Shown one piece after another: positions 23,741-33,781 of a stretch of 57,722 nucleotides of DNA. A model generated the notes under the pieces. The model ran no database searches and was not told the DNA's origin. It saw nothing but the letters and a program-made list of their open reading frames with translations. Source of the stretch: Pelomonas sp046294815 (lineage in GTDB: Bacteria > Pseudomonadota > Gammaproteobacteria > Burkholderiales > Burkholderiaceae_C); assembly GCA_046294815.1 (NCBI GenBank), contig JBKBOJ010000006.1:1-57722 (forward strand). Reading direction: 5' to 3'. The position numbers and the translations under genes were made by a program. Numbering within the stretch: the stretch's first letter is position 1; each line of letters begins with the position of its first letter.

Positions 23741-25143
23741 CAGATGATCTTGGAGAAGCGCTCGCGGCTGGCGTCGGCCTGCAGGTAGCGGTCGAACACC
23801 ATCGCCACCGCGCGCACGAAGTACCAGCCCAGCGGCGTGATCTGCAGGGCCGCCGGCTCCAGCACCACCAGCCCCTGTTCGGCCAGCTGGCGCAGGCGCT
23901 CCAGCTCGCTGGCAAAGTAGACGGGCACGTCCACCAGATAGGACGCCGCGATGGACTCGAACTCCACCCGGCCCTGGCACATCAGCGCCATGATGACGGC
24001 GCGGCGCAGCAGGTCGTCGCGGTTCAGTGCCAGGCCGCGCTGCACCGGCAGCTGACCCAGGCACAGCGCGTCCTCGTACTCCTCCAGCGTCTTGGCGTTC
24101 TGCGCATAGGTGGCGCCCACGCGGCTGATGGCGGACACGCCCAGCCCCACCAGGTCGCAGTCGGGCTGGGTCGAGTAGCCCTGGAAGTTGCGATGCAACA
24201 GCCCTTGCCGCTTGGCGACGGCCAGCGGGTCGTCGGGCAGCGCGAAATGATCCATGCCGATGTAGGCATAGCCCTCGCCCAGCAGCGCGCTGATCGCACC
24301 GGACAGCATGGTCAGCTTGTCACCAGCCGCCGGCAGCAGCTCGGCGGCGATGCGCCGCTGCGGCTTGAAGCGCTGCGGCAGATGGGCGTAGGCGTACATC
24401 GCGATGCGGTCCGGCCGCAGCTCAGCGACCTGCGCGATGGTTCGCGCGAAGCTGGCGGGCGTCTGCGCGGGCAGGCCGTAGATCAGGTCCACGCTGATGG
24501 ACGCGAAGCCCAGCGCGCGCGCGGACCGCATCAGCGCCGCCACCGATTCCCGCGGCTGCACGCGATGCACGGCCTTCTGCACCGCGGCATCGAAGTCCTG
24601 CACGCCGAAGGACAGCCGGTTGAAGCCAAGCGACTTCAGGTGCGCCAGGCGCTCGGCATCCACCGTGCGGGGATCGACCTCGACGGACAGCTCGGCGCCC
24701 GGCAGCAGCCGGAAGCGCTGGCGCAGCGCGGCCATCAGCCGGTCCATCTCGGCATCGGACAGGAAGGTGGGCGAGCCGCCGCCGAGATGCAGCTGCGACA
24801 CCGGCGCATGTCCGCCCAGCGCCTGCGCCACCAGGTCCATCTCGCGCTCCAGCGCGGCCAGATAGGGCTGGGCGCGCTCGTGATGCTTGGTGATGATCTT
24901 GTTGCAGGCGCAGTAGTAGCAAAGCTGCTCGCAAAACGGGATGTGCACGTAGACCGACAGCGGCTGCGCCGCGCCGCGCTGGCGCAGCGCCTGCAAGTGC
25001 TGCTCGCCCTGGTAAGCCTCGACGAAGCGGTCGGCCGTCGGGTACGAGGTGTAACGCGGGCCGGCCACGTCGTGGCGCCTCATGTTGGCGTTCAGCAGTT
25101 CGGCGTCGAGGAGGCGTTCGGTCACAGCAGCCATGGCCGACAC
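23740..25143 (-). CDS. hemN: Oxygen-independent coproporphyrinogen III oxidase HemN
   Basis: A 467-residue radical SAM enzyme that makes protoporphyrinogen IX without oxygen. The cluster motif CEQLCYYCAC (C-x3-C-x2-C-x-C, about 67-76) and the N-terminal GPRYTSYPTADRF are typical of true HemN, as opposed to HemW. The chosen ATG is the first; another start three codons later is equally possible. An FNR-type box (25170-25183) lies 27 bases upstream, between hemN and the divergent fnr gene. Confidence 0.96.
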   Translation of the reverse strand: MSAMAAVTERLLDAELLNANMRRHDVAGPRYTSYPTADRFVEAYQGEQHLQALRQRGAAQPLSVYVHIPFCEQLCYYCACNKIITKHHERAQPYLAALEREMDLVAQALGGHAPVSQLHLGGGSPTFLSDAEMDRLMAALRQRFRLLPGAELSVEVDPRTVDAERLAHLKSLGFNRLSFGVQDFDAAVQKAVHRVQPRESVAALMRSARALGFASISVDLIYGLPAQTPASFARTIAQVAELRPDRIAMYAYAHLPQRFKPQRRIAAELLPAAGDKLTMLSGAISALLGEGYAYIGMDHFALPDDPLAVAKRQGLLHRNFQGYSTQPDCDLVGLGVSAISRVGATYAQNAKTLEEYEDALCLGQLPVQRGLALNRDDLLRRAVIMALMCQGRVEFESIAASYLVDVPVYFASELERLRQLAEQGLVVLEPAALQITPLGWYFVRAVAMVFDRYLQADASRERFSKII

Positions 25144-25169
25144 TGTGCAGGCGGGCGTGGCCGCGAGCC

Positions 25170-25183
25170 TTGATCCAGGTCAA
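25170..25183. promoter_or_regulatory. FNR-type box in the hemN-fnr divergent region
   Basis: TTGATCCAGGTCAA on the plus strand (TTGAT-N4-GTCAA). The gap between the two divergent genes is only about 75 bases, so one site probably serves one or both. It is centred 41.5 bases before the fnr ATG at 25218 and about 33 bases before the hemN ATG. Confidence 0.75.
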
Positions 25184-25217
25184 GGCTGCCGCGGGTGGCG
25201 CGGCCAAGAATGCCGCC

Positions 25218-26003
25218 ATGCAGACGACTCTCACCCCACCGACGAGCGTGTCGACAATGACTTGCACGGCCCCCACGCCCTCCCCCGCCATCATCGAGCC
25301 GCTGAGAGTCGCCTGCGCAAGCTGCAACCTGCGCGAGCTGTGCCTTCCCGTGGGCTTCCACGCCAACGAGCTGAACCAGCTCGACGGCCTGGTGGCCAAG
25401 CGCCGCAGCGTGCCGCGCGGCGCGCACCTGTTCCGCAACGGCGAGCGCTTCGAGGCGCTCTACGCGGTGCGCACGGGCTTCTTCAAGACCTGCGTGAGCA
25501 GCGAGGACGGGCGCGACCAGGTGACGGGCTTCCAGATGGCCGGCGAGTTGCTGGGGCTGGACGGCATTAGCAGCGACCACCACCACTGCGACGCCGTTGC
25601 ATTGGAGGACTCGTCAGTCTGCGTGATCCCTTATAGCCAGCTGGAGGATTTGTCGCGCGAGTTCACCGTGCTGCAGCACAGCTTCCACAAGATCATGAGC
25701 CGCGAGATCGTGCGCGACCACGGCGTCATGCTGCTGCTGGGCAATATGCGCGCCGAGGAGCGCCTGGCCGCCTTCCTGCTGAACCTGACGCAACGTCTGC
25801 AGGCGCGCGGCTTCTCGGCCTCCAGCCTGGTGCTGCGCATGACGCGCGAGGAGATCGGCAGCTACCTGGGGCTGAAGCTGGAGACGGTGAGCCGCACCTT
25901 CTCCAAGTTCCAGGACGACGGGCTGCTGGAGGTCAAGCAGCGCCAGCTGCGCATCCTGGATCAGGCAGGCCTGCAGGCGCTGGTCAACAACAGTCGCTGC
26001 TGA
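25218..26003 (+). CDS. fnr: Oxygen-sensing [4Fe-4S] regulator FNR
   Basis: A 261-residue Crp/Fnr-family protein of the true FNR class. The N-terminal cysteines Cys33, Cys36 and Cys42 (C-x2-C-x5-C) plus Cys135 match the four ligands of the E. coli cluster. The sensor fold is followed by a dimer helix and a helix-turn-helix with E-x-x-S-R (LETVSRTF) for TTGAT half-sites. It activates genes when oxygen is low. The start at MQTTLTPP is chosen; MTCTAP 13 codons later would also keep all cysteines. It lies beside hemN and the cbb3 genes, its expected targets. Confidence 0.95.
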   Translation: MQTTLTPPTSVSTMTCTAPTPSPAIIEPLRVACASCNLRELCLPVGFHANELNQLDGLVAKRRSVPRGAHLFRNGERFEALYAVRTGFFKTCVSSEDGRDQVTGFQMAGELLGLDGISSDHHHCDAVALEDSSVCVIPYSQLEDLSREFTVLQHSFHKIMSREIVRDHGVMLLLGNMRAEERLAAFLLNLTQRLQARGFSASSLVLRMTREEIGSYLGLKLETVSRTFSKFQDDGLLEVKQRQLRILDQAGLQALVNNSRC

Positions 26004-26207
26004 GACGCCGAAAGCCCCTATTGCTGCGCCGCAGATAAGCAGGCGTCGCGTCCCCAACCACCCATCATCGGCCGCCGGCTGCGCGCTCCCCCGCCACCGG
26101 CCTGCCGCTCGCGCGACTGCGGCAAGCTGGCGACCATAGGCCGCCACAGTCCAGTCGTGGAGCAGGGCCTTGCGGACCTGCGACCGCAGTGCGCGCGTCG
26201 TGACGCC

Positions 26208-26498
26208 TCAGCGCGGCCAGCCGCGTGCGTGCGGTGCGGGCCGGCCCTGGTCCGGCTCGTTGACCAGCAGCAGCGCCAGGCTGGCGCCCAGCGCGCTGAC
26301 GCCCCAGAAGATCAGGAAGCTGGCCGTGTAGACCGCCTGCGTGGACCAGTTCAGCGGCACGGTGCCGAACCAGCGCAGGTCGCCGGGGTCCACGACGGCG
26401 AACACCAGGGCCTCCAGCACGCCGGCAGCCAGGAAGGACGCCCAGGCCACCGCCATCGCAAAGCGCTTGACGCGCGAGGGCGCGGGTTCACGCGTCAC
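26208..26498 (-). CDS. Small membrane protein at the end of the cbb3 cluster
   Basis: A 96-residue protein with two predicted membrane segments (about 14-36 and 55-79) joined by a short polar loop, and a basic C-terminal tail. I do not know a characterised relative. Its ATG overlaps the FixH-like gene by four bases, so it is the last gene of the cco unit and may help oxidase assembly; that is inferred from position. Confidence 0.78.
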   Translation of the reverse strand: MTREPAPSRVKRFAMAVAWASFLAAGVLEALVFAVVDPGDLRWFGTVPLNWSTQAVYTASFLIFWGVSALGASLALLLVNEPDQGRPAPHARGWPR

Positions 26499-26755
26499 CG
26501 CGGCGCTCCCGGGGTGCCGGTGGCGGCGTGGTTGCGGCCCATCAAGGCGGGCACGGGGTCGGCGCTGGCGCCGCCCTCGGCGGCCGCCGGCGCTTGCACA
26601 TGCAGCTGCAGCGGCCGATCGGGATGGCGCAGGGCCAGGGCCAGCGTGATGAAGCTGGCCACCACGACCGTCAACGGCCCGCCAACGATCAGCCAGACCA
26701 TGGGCTCGCGCCAGGCCGGCGGCGCCGGCGGCAAGGGAGGGGAAGCACGGGTCAT
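26495..26755 (-). CDS. ccoH: Short FixH/CcoH-like membrane protein
   Basis: An 86-residue protein with one N-terminal membrane helix (about 19-43, MVWLIVGGPLTVVVASF) and a short Pro/Ala-rich tail. Typical FixH/CcoH proteins have a similar anchor but a periplasmic domain that brings them to about 150 residues or more; that domain is missing. The call depends on position directly after ccoG and on the anchor. The ATG follows an AGGAGA ribosome-binding site. A truncated or diverged CcoH is the best guess. Confidence 0.55.
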   Translation of the reverse strand: MTRASPPLPPAPPAWREPMVWLIVGGPLTVVVASFITLALALRHPDRPLQLHVQAPAAAEGGASADPVPALMGRNHAATGTPGAPR

Positions 26756-26772
26756 GACGTTCTCCTGGCCGC

Positions 26773-28200
<1,428 letters not shown>

Positions 28201-28207
28201 GGCGACG

Positions 28208-29128
28208 TCATCGAGCGGCCGCAGCCACGTTTTGGGATTGCGACAAACCCCAGACATAGGCGGCCAGCACGCGGATCTGCTCCGGCGTCAGCCGCTCGGC
28301 ATGCGCCGGCATCTGGTTGTGCTTGCCGCCATTGATCATCGCGACGATGGCTTGCTCGCCCCAACCGTGCAGCCAGATCTTGTCGGAGAGATTCGGCGCG
28401 CCCAGCGCGGTATTGCCCTTGCCGCCCACCCCATGGCAGGCCGCGCAAGCACTGAACTTGGGCTTGCCCAGCTGGGCATACAGCGGGTTGTGCGGGCTGC
28501 CGGACAGCGACAGCACGTAGTGGGCGACGTTGCGCACGTCGTCGCTGCCGCCCACCGCTGCGGCCATGGGGGGCATGATGCCCACGCGGCCGTTGGTGAT
28601 GGTCTCGACGATGGCCTCGAAGCTGCCACCCCACAGCCAGTCGTTGTCGGTCAGGTTAGGAAAGCCCTTGGAGCCCTTGGCATCGGCGCCATGGCATTGC
28701 GCGCAGTTGTTGGCGAACAGCCGCTCGCCAATGGCGTGGGCCTTGGGATCGCGCGCCAGTTCTTCTGGAGTCATGGCGCTGAAGCTGGCGTAGACCGGCG
28801 CCATCGTGGCGCGCGCCTTGGCCGTGTCGCTGGCATGCTCGCCCAGACTGGTCCAGCCCAGCTTGCCAGCCAGGCTGCCCAGGCCAGGGTAGAGCGCCAG
28901 GTAGATGCCGGAGAACACGATGGTCAGCACGAACAAGCCCATCCACCACATCGGCAGCGGGTTGTTCAGCTCGCGCAGGTCTTGGTCCCACACATGGCCG
29001 GTGGTGTTGTCGCTGGCCATGACCTGACGGCGGCTGGCGATGAACAGCAGCACCGCGCAGGCGAGCAGGCCCAGGACAGTAGAGGCCGCGATGAAGACGG
29101 ACCAGCCGCTCGAGAAGAAGTCGCTCAT
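28208..29128 (-). CDS. ccoP: cbb3 oxidase subunit CcoP (dihaem cytochrome c)
   Basis: A 306-residue membrane-anchored subunit. Two membrane segments in the N-terminal part (about 10-30 and 60-80) are followed by two c-type haem sites, CAQCH (142-146) and CAACH (near 229-233). Each has a downstream Met ligand candidate. It carries electrons from cytochrome c to CcoO and CcoN. The ATG overlaps the ccoQ stop (ATGA). Confidence 0.97.
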   Translation of the reverse strand: MSDFFSSGWSVFIAASTVLGLLACAVLLFIASRRQVMASDNTTGHVWDQDLRELNNPLPMWWMGLFVLTIVFSGIYLALYPGLGSLAGKLGWTSLGEHASDTAKARATMAPVYASFSAMTPEELARDPKAHAIGERLFANNCAQCHGADAKGSKGFPNLTDNDWLWGGSFEAIVETITNGRVGIMPPMAAAVGGSDDVRNVAHYVLSLSGSPHNPLYAQLGKPKFSACAACHGVGGKGNTALGAPNLSDKIWLHGWGEQAIVAMINGGKHNQMPAHAERLTPEQIRVLAAYVWGLSQSQNVAAAAR

Positions 29129-29256
29129 GCCTCGTCCCCTTCCAGCGGGAGTTGCGATGCGGCATCGAAGCGGCCGCACCAGGCCCAGACAACGATGCCG
29201 ATGAAGACGGCCAGCGACAGCAGCGTCACGGCCACACGGAGTTCATTGATGCCCAT
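29125..29256 (-). CDS. ccoQ: cbb3 oxidase small subunit CcoQ
   Basis: A 43-residue protein starting MGINELRVAVTLLSLAVF with one membrane helix (about 7-27) and an acidic end (PLEGDEA). Size, position between ccoO and ccoP, and the single helix identify CcoQ (FixQ), which stabilises the oxidase. Its stop overlaps the ccoP start by four bases and it begins 12 bases after ccoO. Confidence 0.9.
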   Translation of the reverse strand: MGINELRVAVTLLSLAVFIGIVVWAWCGRFDAASQLPLEGDEA

Positions 29257-29268
29257 GTCGAGGGCTCC

Positions 29269-29898
29269 TTACTTGAGCGCGGTGCCGAGCACCTGCAGAT
29301 AGGCCACCAGGGCGTCCATCTCGGTCTTGCCGGCGACCTCCTGAGAGGACGACTTGATCTGCTCGTCGGTGTAGGGCACGCCGAGCATGCGCATCGCCGA
29401 CAGACGGGCCGGCAGCCCGGCGGCGTCTACCGGCGTGGTGGCCAGCCAGGGATAGGCCGGCATGTTGGACTCTGGCACCAGGTCGCGCGGGTTGTTGAGG
29501 TGAATGCGATGCCAGTCGTCGCTGTAACGGCCGCCCACACGGTGCAGGTCGGGGCCGGTGCGTTTGCTGCCCCACTGGAAGGGGTGGTCGTAGACGAACT
29601 CGCCCGCCGTCGAGTAGTGGCCGTAACGCAGCGTCTCGGCGAACAGGGGGCGCACCATCTGCGAGTGGCAGTTGTAGCAACCCTCGCGCAGATAGATGTC
29701 GCGTCCAGCCAGCTGCAGCGGCGTGTAGGGCTTGAGGCCGGGCGCGGCCTGGGTGGTCGAACGCTGGAAGAACAGCGGCACGATCTCGACGACGCCGCCG
29801 ACCAGCACGGTCAGCAGCACCAGCACGATCATCAGAAAGTTGCTGGTCTCGATGCGCTGGTGACCGGTGACAGCTTGGTTGTGGGTACTCATGTTCAT
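29269..29898 (-). CDS. ccoO: cbb3 oxidase subunit CcoO (monohaem cytochrome c)
   Basis: A 209-residue protein with an N-terminal membrane anchor (about 21-43) and one haem c site, CYNCH (74-78), in the family context YLREGCYNCHSQMVRP. It passes electrons from CcoP to the catalytic subunit CcoN. It lies three bases after ccoN. Confidence 0.97.
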   Translation of the reverse strand: MNMSTHNQAVTGHQRIETSNFLMIVLVLLTVLVGGVVEIVPLFFQRSTTQAAPGLKPYTPLQLAGRDIYLREGCYNCHSQMVRPLFAETLRYGHYSTAGEFVYDHPFQWGSKRTGPDLHRVGGRYSDDWHRIHLNNPRDLVPESNMPAYPWLATTPVDAAGLPARLSAMRMLGVPYTDEQIKSSSQEVAGKTEMDALVAYLQVLGTALK

Positions 29899-29901
29899 TC
29901 C

Positions 29902-31350
29902 TCAGGCGTGGGCCAACGCGGGAGCGGGGATGCGCACCTGCGCGGGCGAGCCGACCTGCACGGTCTTCACGACGTTCCAGGCCATGATGCCCATGCCGCC
30001 CAGGTAGAGCAGGCCGCCAGCCAAGCGGATCACGTAGAAGGGCCAGGTGGCCTTGACGCTTTCGACGAAGGTGTAGACCAGCGTGCCGTCGGGGTTGACC
30101 GCGCGCCACATCAGGCCCTGCATGACGCCGGCAATCCACATCGCCGCGATGTAGAGCACGATGCCCAGCGTCGCGATCCAGAAGTGCAGCTCGATGGCGC
30201 GCTTGGAGAACATCTCCGTGCGGCCGTACATGCGCGGGATCAGGTGGTAGAGCGATCCCATCGAGATCAGCCCCACCCAGCCCAGTGCGCCGCTGTGCAC
30301 GTGGCCCACCGTCCAGTCGGTGTAGTGAGACAGCGCGTTGACGGTCTTGATGGACATCATCGGACCCTCGAAGGTCGACATGCCGTAGAAGGACAGCGCG
30401 ACGATGAGGAACTTCAGGATGGGGTCGTCGCGCAGTTTGTGCCAGGCGCCGCTGAGGGTCATGATGCCGTTGATCATGCCGCCCCAGCTGGGCGCGAGCA
30501 GCACCAGGCTGAAGAGCATGCCGATGCTCTGCGCCCAGTCGGGCAGCGCGGTGTAGTGCAAGTGGTGCGGGCCCGCCCACATGTAGGTGAAGATCAGCGC
30601 CCAGAAGTGAACGATGGAGAGCCGGTAGCTGTAGACCGGGCGCTCGGCCTGCTTGGGGATGTAGTAGTACATCATCCCGAGGAAGCCCGCGGTCAGGAAG
30701 AAGCCCACCGCGTTATGGCCGTACCACCACTGCACCATCGCGTCCTGCACGCCGGCATAGGCCGAGTAGCTCTTCAGCAGCCCGACCGGAATCTCCGCGC
30801 TATTGACGATGTGCAGCAGCGCCACCGCGATGATGAAGGCGCCGAAGAACCAGTTGGCGACGTAGATGTGGCGCACCCTGCGCGTGCCCACGGTGCCGAA
30901 AAAGACCACCGCATAGGCCACCCAGACGACCGCGATCAGGATGTCGATGGGCCACTCCAGCTCCGCATACTCCTTGCCGGTGGTGTAGCCCAGCGGCAGC
31001 GTGATGGCCGCAGCCAGGATGACCAGCTGCCAGCCCCAGAAGGTCGCCCAGGCCAGCTTGGGAAGGAACAGTCGGGTCTGCCCGGTGCGCTGCACCACGT
31101 GGTAACTGGTCGCGAACAGCGCACAGCCGCCGAACGCGAAGATCACCGCATTGGTGTGTAGCGGGCGCAGCCGGCCGTAGCTCAGCCACGGAATGCCGAA
31201 GTTCAGCTCCGGCCAGGCCAGCTGGGCGGCAATCAGCACGCCCACCAGCATGCCGACCAAGCCCCAGAGGACCGCGGCCAGCGCAAATGCACGCACCGGC
31301 CCGTCCTCGTACATCGCCCCGGTGGTGGCCAGGGCCTTTTCGTTCGCCAT
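29902..31350 (-). CDS. ccoN: cbb3-type cytochrome c oxidase catalytic subunit CcoN
   Basis: A 482-residue haem-copper oxidase subunit I of the C family with 12 expected membrane helices. It reduces oxygen to water with high affinity and pumps protons. Motifs include NAVIFAFGG and the helix stretches WWYGHNAVGFF, YTDWTVGHVHSG with the haem and copper histidines. The start MANEKALA is chosen because the longer frame runs back over the promoter. An FNR-type box lies 62 bases upstream. Confidence 0.97.
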   Translation of the reverse strand: MANEKALATTGAMYEDGPVRAFALAAVLWGLVGMLVGVLIAAQLAWPELNFGIPWLSYGRLRPLHTNAVIFAFGGCALFATSYHVVQRTGQTRLFLPKLAWATFWGWQLVILAAAITLPLGYTTGKEYAELEWPIDILIAVVWVAYAVVFFGTVGTRRVRHIYVANWFFGAFIIAVALLHIVNSAEIPVGLLKSYSAYAGVQDAMVQWWYGHNAVGFFLTAGFLGMMYYYIPKQAERPVYSYRLSIVHFWALIFTYMWAGPHHLHYTALPDWAQSIGMLFSLVLLAPSWGGMINGIMTLSGAWHKLRDDPILKFLIVALSFYGMSTFEGPMMSIKTVNALSHYTDWTVGHVHSGALGWVGLISMGSLYHLIPRMYGRTEMFSKRAIELHFWIATLGIVLYIAAMWIAGVMQGLMWRAVNPDGTLVYTFVESVKATWPFYVIRLAGGLLYLGGMGIMAWNVVKTVQVGSPAQVRIPAPALAHA

Positions 31351-31396
31351 CGCGACTCCTTCAGTCTGATGCGAACGATTCTTTGCGCGCGCAGGC

Positions 31397-31546
31397 CTAG
31401 CTGCCTTGATCCTCGTCAAGCAGGATGCGTTCACCCTCATGCGCGAGGTCATCGAGCTGGCCGGCATGCACGGCCCAGCCGAACACCGCCAGGATGAGCA
31501 GCACCAGCACGACCGAGAAGGGAATGAGCAGGTACAGGATGTCCAT
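31397..31546 (-). CDS. ccoS: cbb3 oxidase maturation protein CcoS
   Basis: A 49-residue protein with one membrane helix (about 4-26) and a short acidic tail ending LDEDQGS. CcoS is required for haem and copper insertion into cbb3 oxidase. Its ATG overlaps the ccoI stop by one base. The codons for Leu-Asp-Glu-Asp-Gln also spell the FNR box for ccoN. Confidence 0.92.
   Translation of the reverse strand: MDILYLLIPFSVVLVLLILAVFGWAVHAGQLDDLAHEGERILLDEDQGS
31406..31419 (-). promoter_or_regulatory. FNR-type box for ccoNOQP inside ccoS
   Basis: TTGACGAGGATCAA on the minus strand (TTGAC-N4-ATCAA), lying within the last codons of ccoS. Centred 62 bases before the ccoN ATG; at -41.5 it would start transcription near 31371. 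FNR-type activation of ccoNOQP is standard in proteobacteria. Confidence 0.8.
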
Positions 31547-33747
31547 CAGCGATTCAGCCTCTGCGCGTTGAGCACCACCAGCAGCGAGCTGGCCGCCATG
31601 CCGATGCCGGCGGCCAGCGGCGGCAACCAGCCGGCCAGGGCCAGCGGCACGCAGGCCAGGTTGTAGAGCGCCGCCCAGGCCAGGTTCTGGCGCAGCACGT
31701 GCCGGGTCTTGCGCGCCAGCGCCAGCGCCTGCGGCACGGCCATCAGCCGGTCGGACAGCAGCAGCGCATCCGCCGCACTGCGCGCCAGCATGGCACCCTC
31801 GCCCATCGCGATGCGCACGTCGGCCGCCGCCAGCACCGGCGCGTCGTTGATGCCGTCGCCCACCATCAGCACGGTCTCGCCCTCGGCCTGCCAGCCGCGC
31901 ACCGCGGCCAGCTTGGACGCAGGCGTGGCACCCGCCTGCCAGTCGCTGAGCCCCAAGACCGACGCCATGCGCGCCACGGCCTGCGGCTGGTCGCCGGACA
32001 GCAGCCGCACGCGCAGGCCGGCCGCACGCAGCGCTGCAACGGCCTCGGCCGCATCGGCGCGCGGCGCCTCGGCCAGGTCCAGCCAAAGCACGCAGTCTTC
32101 GCAGCCGAAGGCCAGGCGCGCCTGCGCGTCGGGCTGCGCCCTCACCCAGCCCGGCGCACCCAGTCGCCACAGCCGGCCGTCGGCATCAAGGGCCTGCACG
32201 CCGCGCCCGGGAAGCTCGCGCACCTCGGCCCAGCGGCCCGCCTCGCGGTCGTCGGCCAGCGCACGCGCATGCGGGTGGCGCGAGTAGGCGGCCAGGCCCC
32301 GCGCCTTGGTCAGCAGCACGTCGGCATCGCCGCCCTCGGCCCAGTGACGGCGCAGTTGCAGCCGCTGCTCGCTGAGCGTGCCGGTTTTGTCGAACACCAC
32401 GGTGTTGACGCCGCACAGCCGCTCCAGCGCCGACAGGTCGGCCAGCAGCAGCCCGCGCCGCGCCAGTGCGCCGCTGGCCGTCAGCCAGGCGGCGGGCGCG
32501 GCCAGCGTCAACGCACAGGGGCAGGTGACGATGAGCACGGCCACCGCGACCGCCAACGCCCGCCCGGGCTCTATCCACCACCACGCGACCGCGGCGCCCA
32601 GTGCCAGCAGCAGCACCGCCGCCGTGAAGCCGGCCGCGACTCGCTCCAGCACCCCGGGCAGCAGCGGCCGCTGGCTCTGCGCCTGCTGCATCAGGCGCAC
32701 GATGCCCTGGGCCGTGGTGTCCGCACCCACGCGCTGCACGCGCACGAGCAGCGGCCCGTCCAGGTTGATGCTGCCTGCGACGACCGCGTCACCCGCAGCC
32801 TTGACGACCGGCGCCGACTCGCCCGTCAGCAGCGCCTCGTTGACCCAGCTATGCCCGTCCAACACCAGGCCATCCGCCGCGAAGGCCTCGCCAGCGGCGA
32901 CGCGGATGCGGTCGCCCGGTCGCAGCGCCTCGGGCGCCACATGCTCGCTGCTGCCGTCGTCGCGCAAGCGCTCCGCCACCGTGGGCAGCGCACCGGCCAC
33001 GGCCTCCAGCGCATCGGCCGCGCGGTGGCGTGCGCCCAGCTCGAACCAGCGCGCCAGCAGCAGCAGCGCGACGAACATGGTCAACGAATCGAAGTAGACC
33101 TCGTGGCCCAGCGGGCCGTCGGGGTCGAACAGCGCGCCGGTGCTGGCCACGAAGGTGACCGCGATGCCCAGCGCCACCGGCACGTCCATGCCGAGGCGGC
33201 GCGCCTTCAGCTGCCGCCAGGCGCCGCTGAAAAAGGGGCCGGCCGAGAACGCCATCACCGGCAGTGTCAGCACCCAGCTGGCCCAGCGCAGCAGACGGTC
33301 CAGGTCGGGTGTGAGCTCGCCCGGCCCGGCAACGTAGGCCGGTGTGGCCAGCATCATGACCTGCATCATCACGAAGCCGGCGACGAACAACCGCCACAAG
33401 GCCTGGCGCCGTTCGCGGCGGCGCAACTCGCGCGCCGAGGCGGCCACGTCGGGCGTCGCACCGTAACCGATGGCCTGCAAGGCGGCCAGCACGTCGGCCA
33501 GCGCCAGCCGCGACGGCCTCCAGCGCAGCGCCAGCCGGGCCGAGGCCGGGTTGACGCTGGCGGCCTCCACGCCCGGCAGCTTGACCAGCGCCTCTTCGAT
33601 CAGGCCCGAGCAGGCCGCGCAATGCATGCCCGACACCTGGAACTGCGACAGCGCCGCGCCGCCCGGGCCGTCCGGCCAGGTCGTGAAGGGGGCAAGGCGC
33701 TGCGCGTCGGCCTCGGCCGCGGGCAAGCCTGGGGGGGAGGCGCTCAC
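31546..33747 (-). CDS. ccoI: Copper-translocating P-type ATPase CcoI (FixI)
   Basis: A 733-residue P1B-type ATPase. The N-terminal heavy-metal domain has GMHCAAC (Cys43, Cys46), the transport helix has CPCAL, and the phosphorylation site is DKTGT. CcoI pumps Cu+ out of the cytoplasm for insertion into the CcoN active site, and is specific to oxidase assembly rather than copper resistance. It is the first gene of the ccoIS-ccoNOQPGH run; a second, FNR-controlled promoter then lies inside ccoS. Confidence 0.94.
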   Translation of the reverse strand: MSASPPGLPAAEADAQRLAPFTTWPDGPGGAALSQFQVSGMHCAACSGLIEEALVKLPGVEAASVNPASARLALRWRPSRLALADVLAALQAIGYGATPDVAASARELRRRERRQALWRLFVAGFVMMQVMMLATPAYVAGPGELTPDLDRLLRWASWVLTLPVMAFSAGPFFSGAWRQLKARRLGMDVPVALGIAVTFVASTGALFDPDGPLGHEVYFDSLTMFVALLLLARWFELGARHRAADALEAVAGALPTVAERLRDDGSSEHVAPEALRPGDRIRVAAGEAFAADGLVLDGHSWVNEALLTGESAPVVKAAGDAVVAGSINLDGPLLVRVQRVGADTTAQGIVRLMQQAQSQRPLLPGVLERVAAGFTAAVLLLALGAAVAWWWIEPGRALAVAVAVLIVTCPCALTLAAPAAWLTASGALARRGLLLADLSALERLCGVNTVVFDKTGTLSEQRLQLRRHWAEGGDADVLLTKARGLAAYSRHPHARALADDREAGRWAEVRELPGRGVQALDADGRLWRLGAPGWVRAQPDAQARLAFGCEDCVLWLDLAEAPRADAAEAVAALRAAGLRVRLLSGDQPQAVARMASVLGLSDWQAGATPASKLAAVRGWQAEGETVLMVGDGINDAPVLAAADVRIAMGEGAMLARSAADALLLSDRLMAVPQALALARKTRHVLRQNLAWAALYNLACVPLALAGWLPPLAAGIGMAASSLLVVLNAQRLNR

Positions 33748-33781
33748 GCCGATAATCTAGGCTGCACCTTCCAAGCCGCTC

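Noticed and set aside
26004..26207. Terminator or small RNA between the convergent fnr and cbb3-cluster genes
   Set aside because: Only weak GC-rich stems without a T tract on either strand; nothing specific can be supported.
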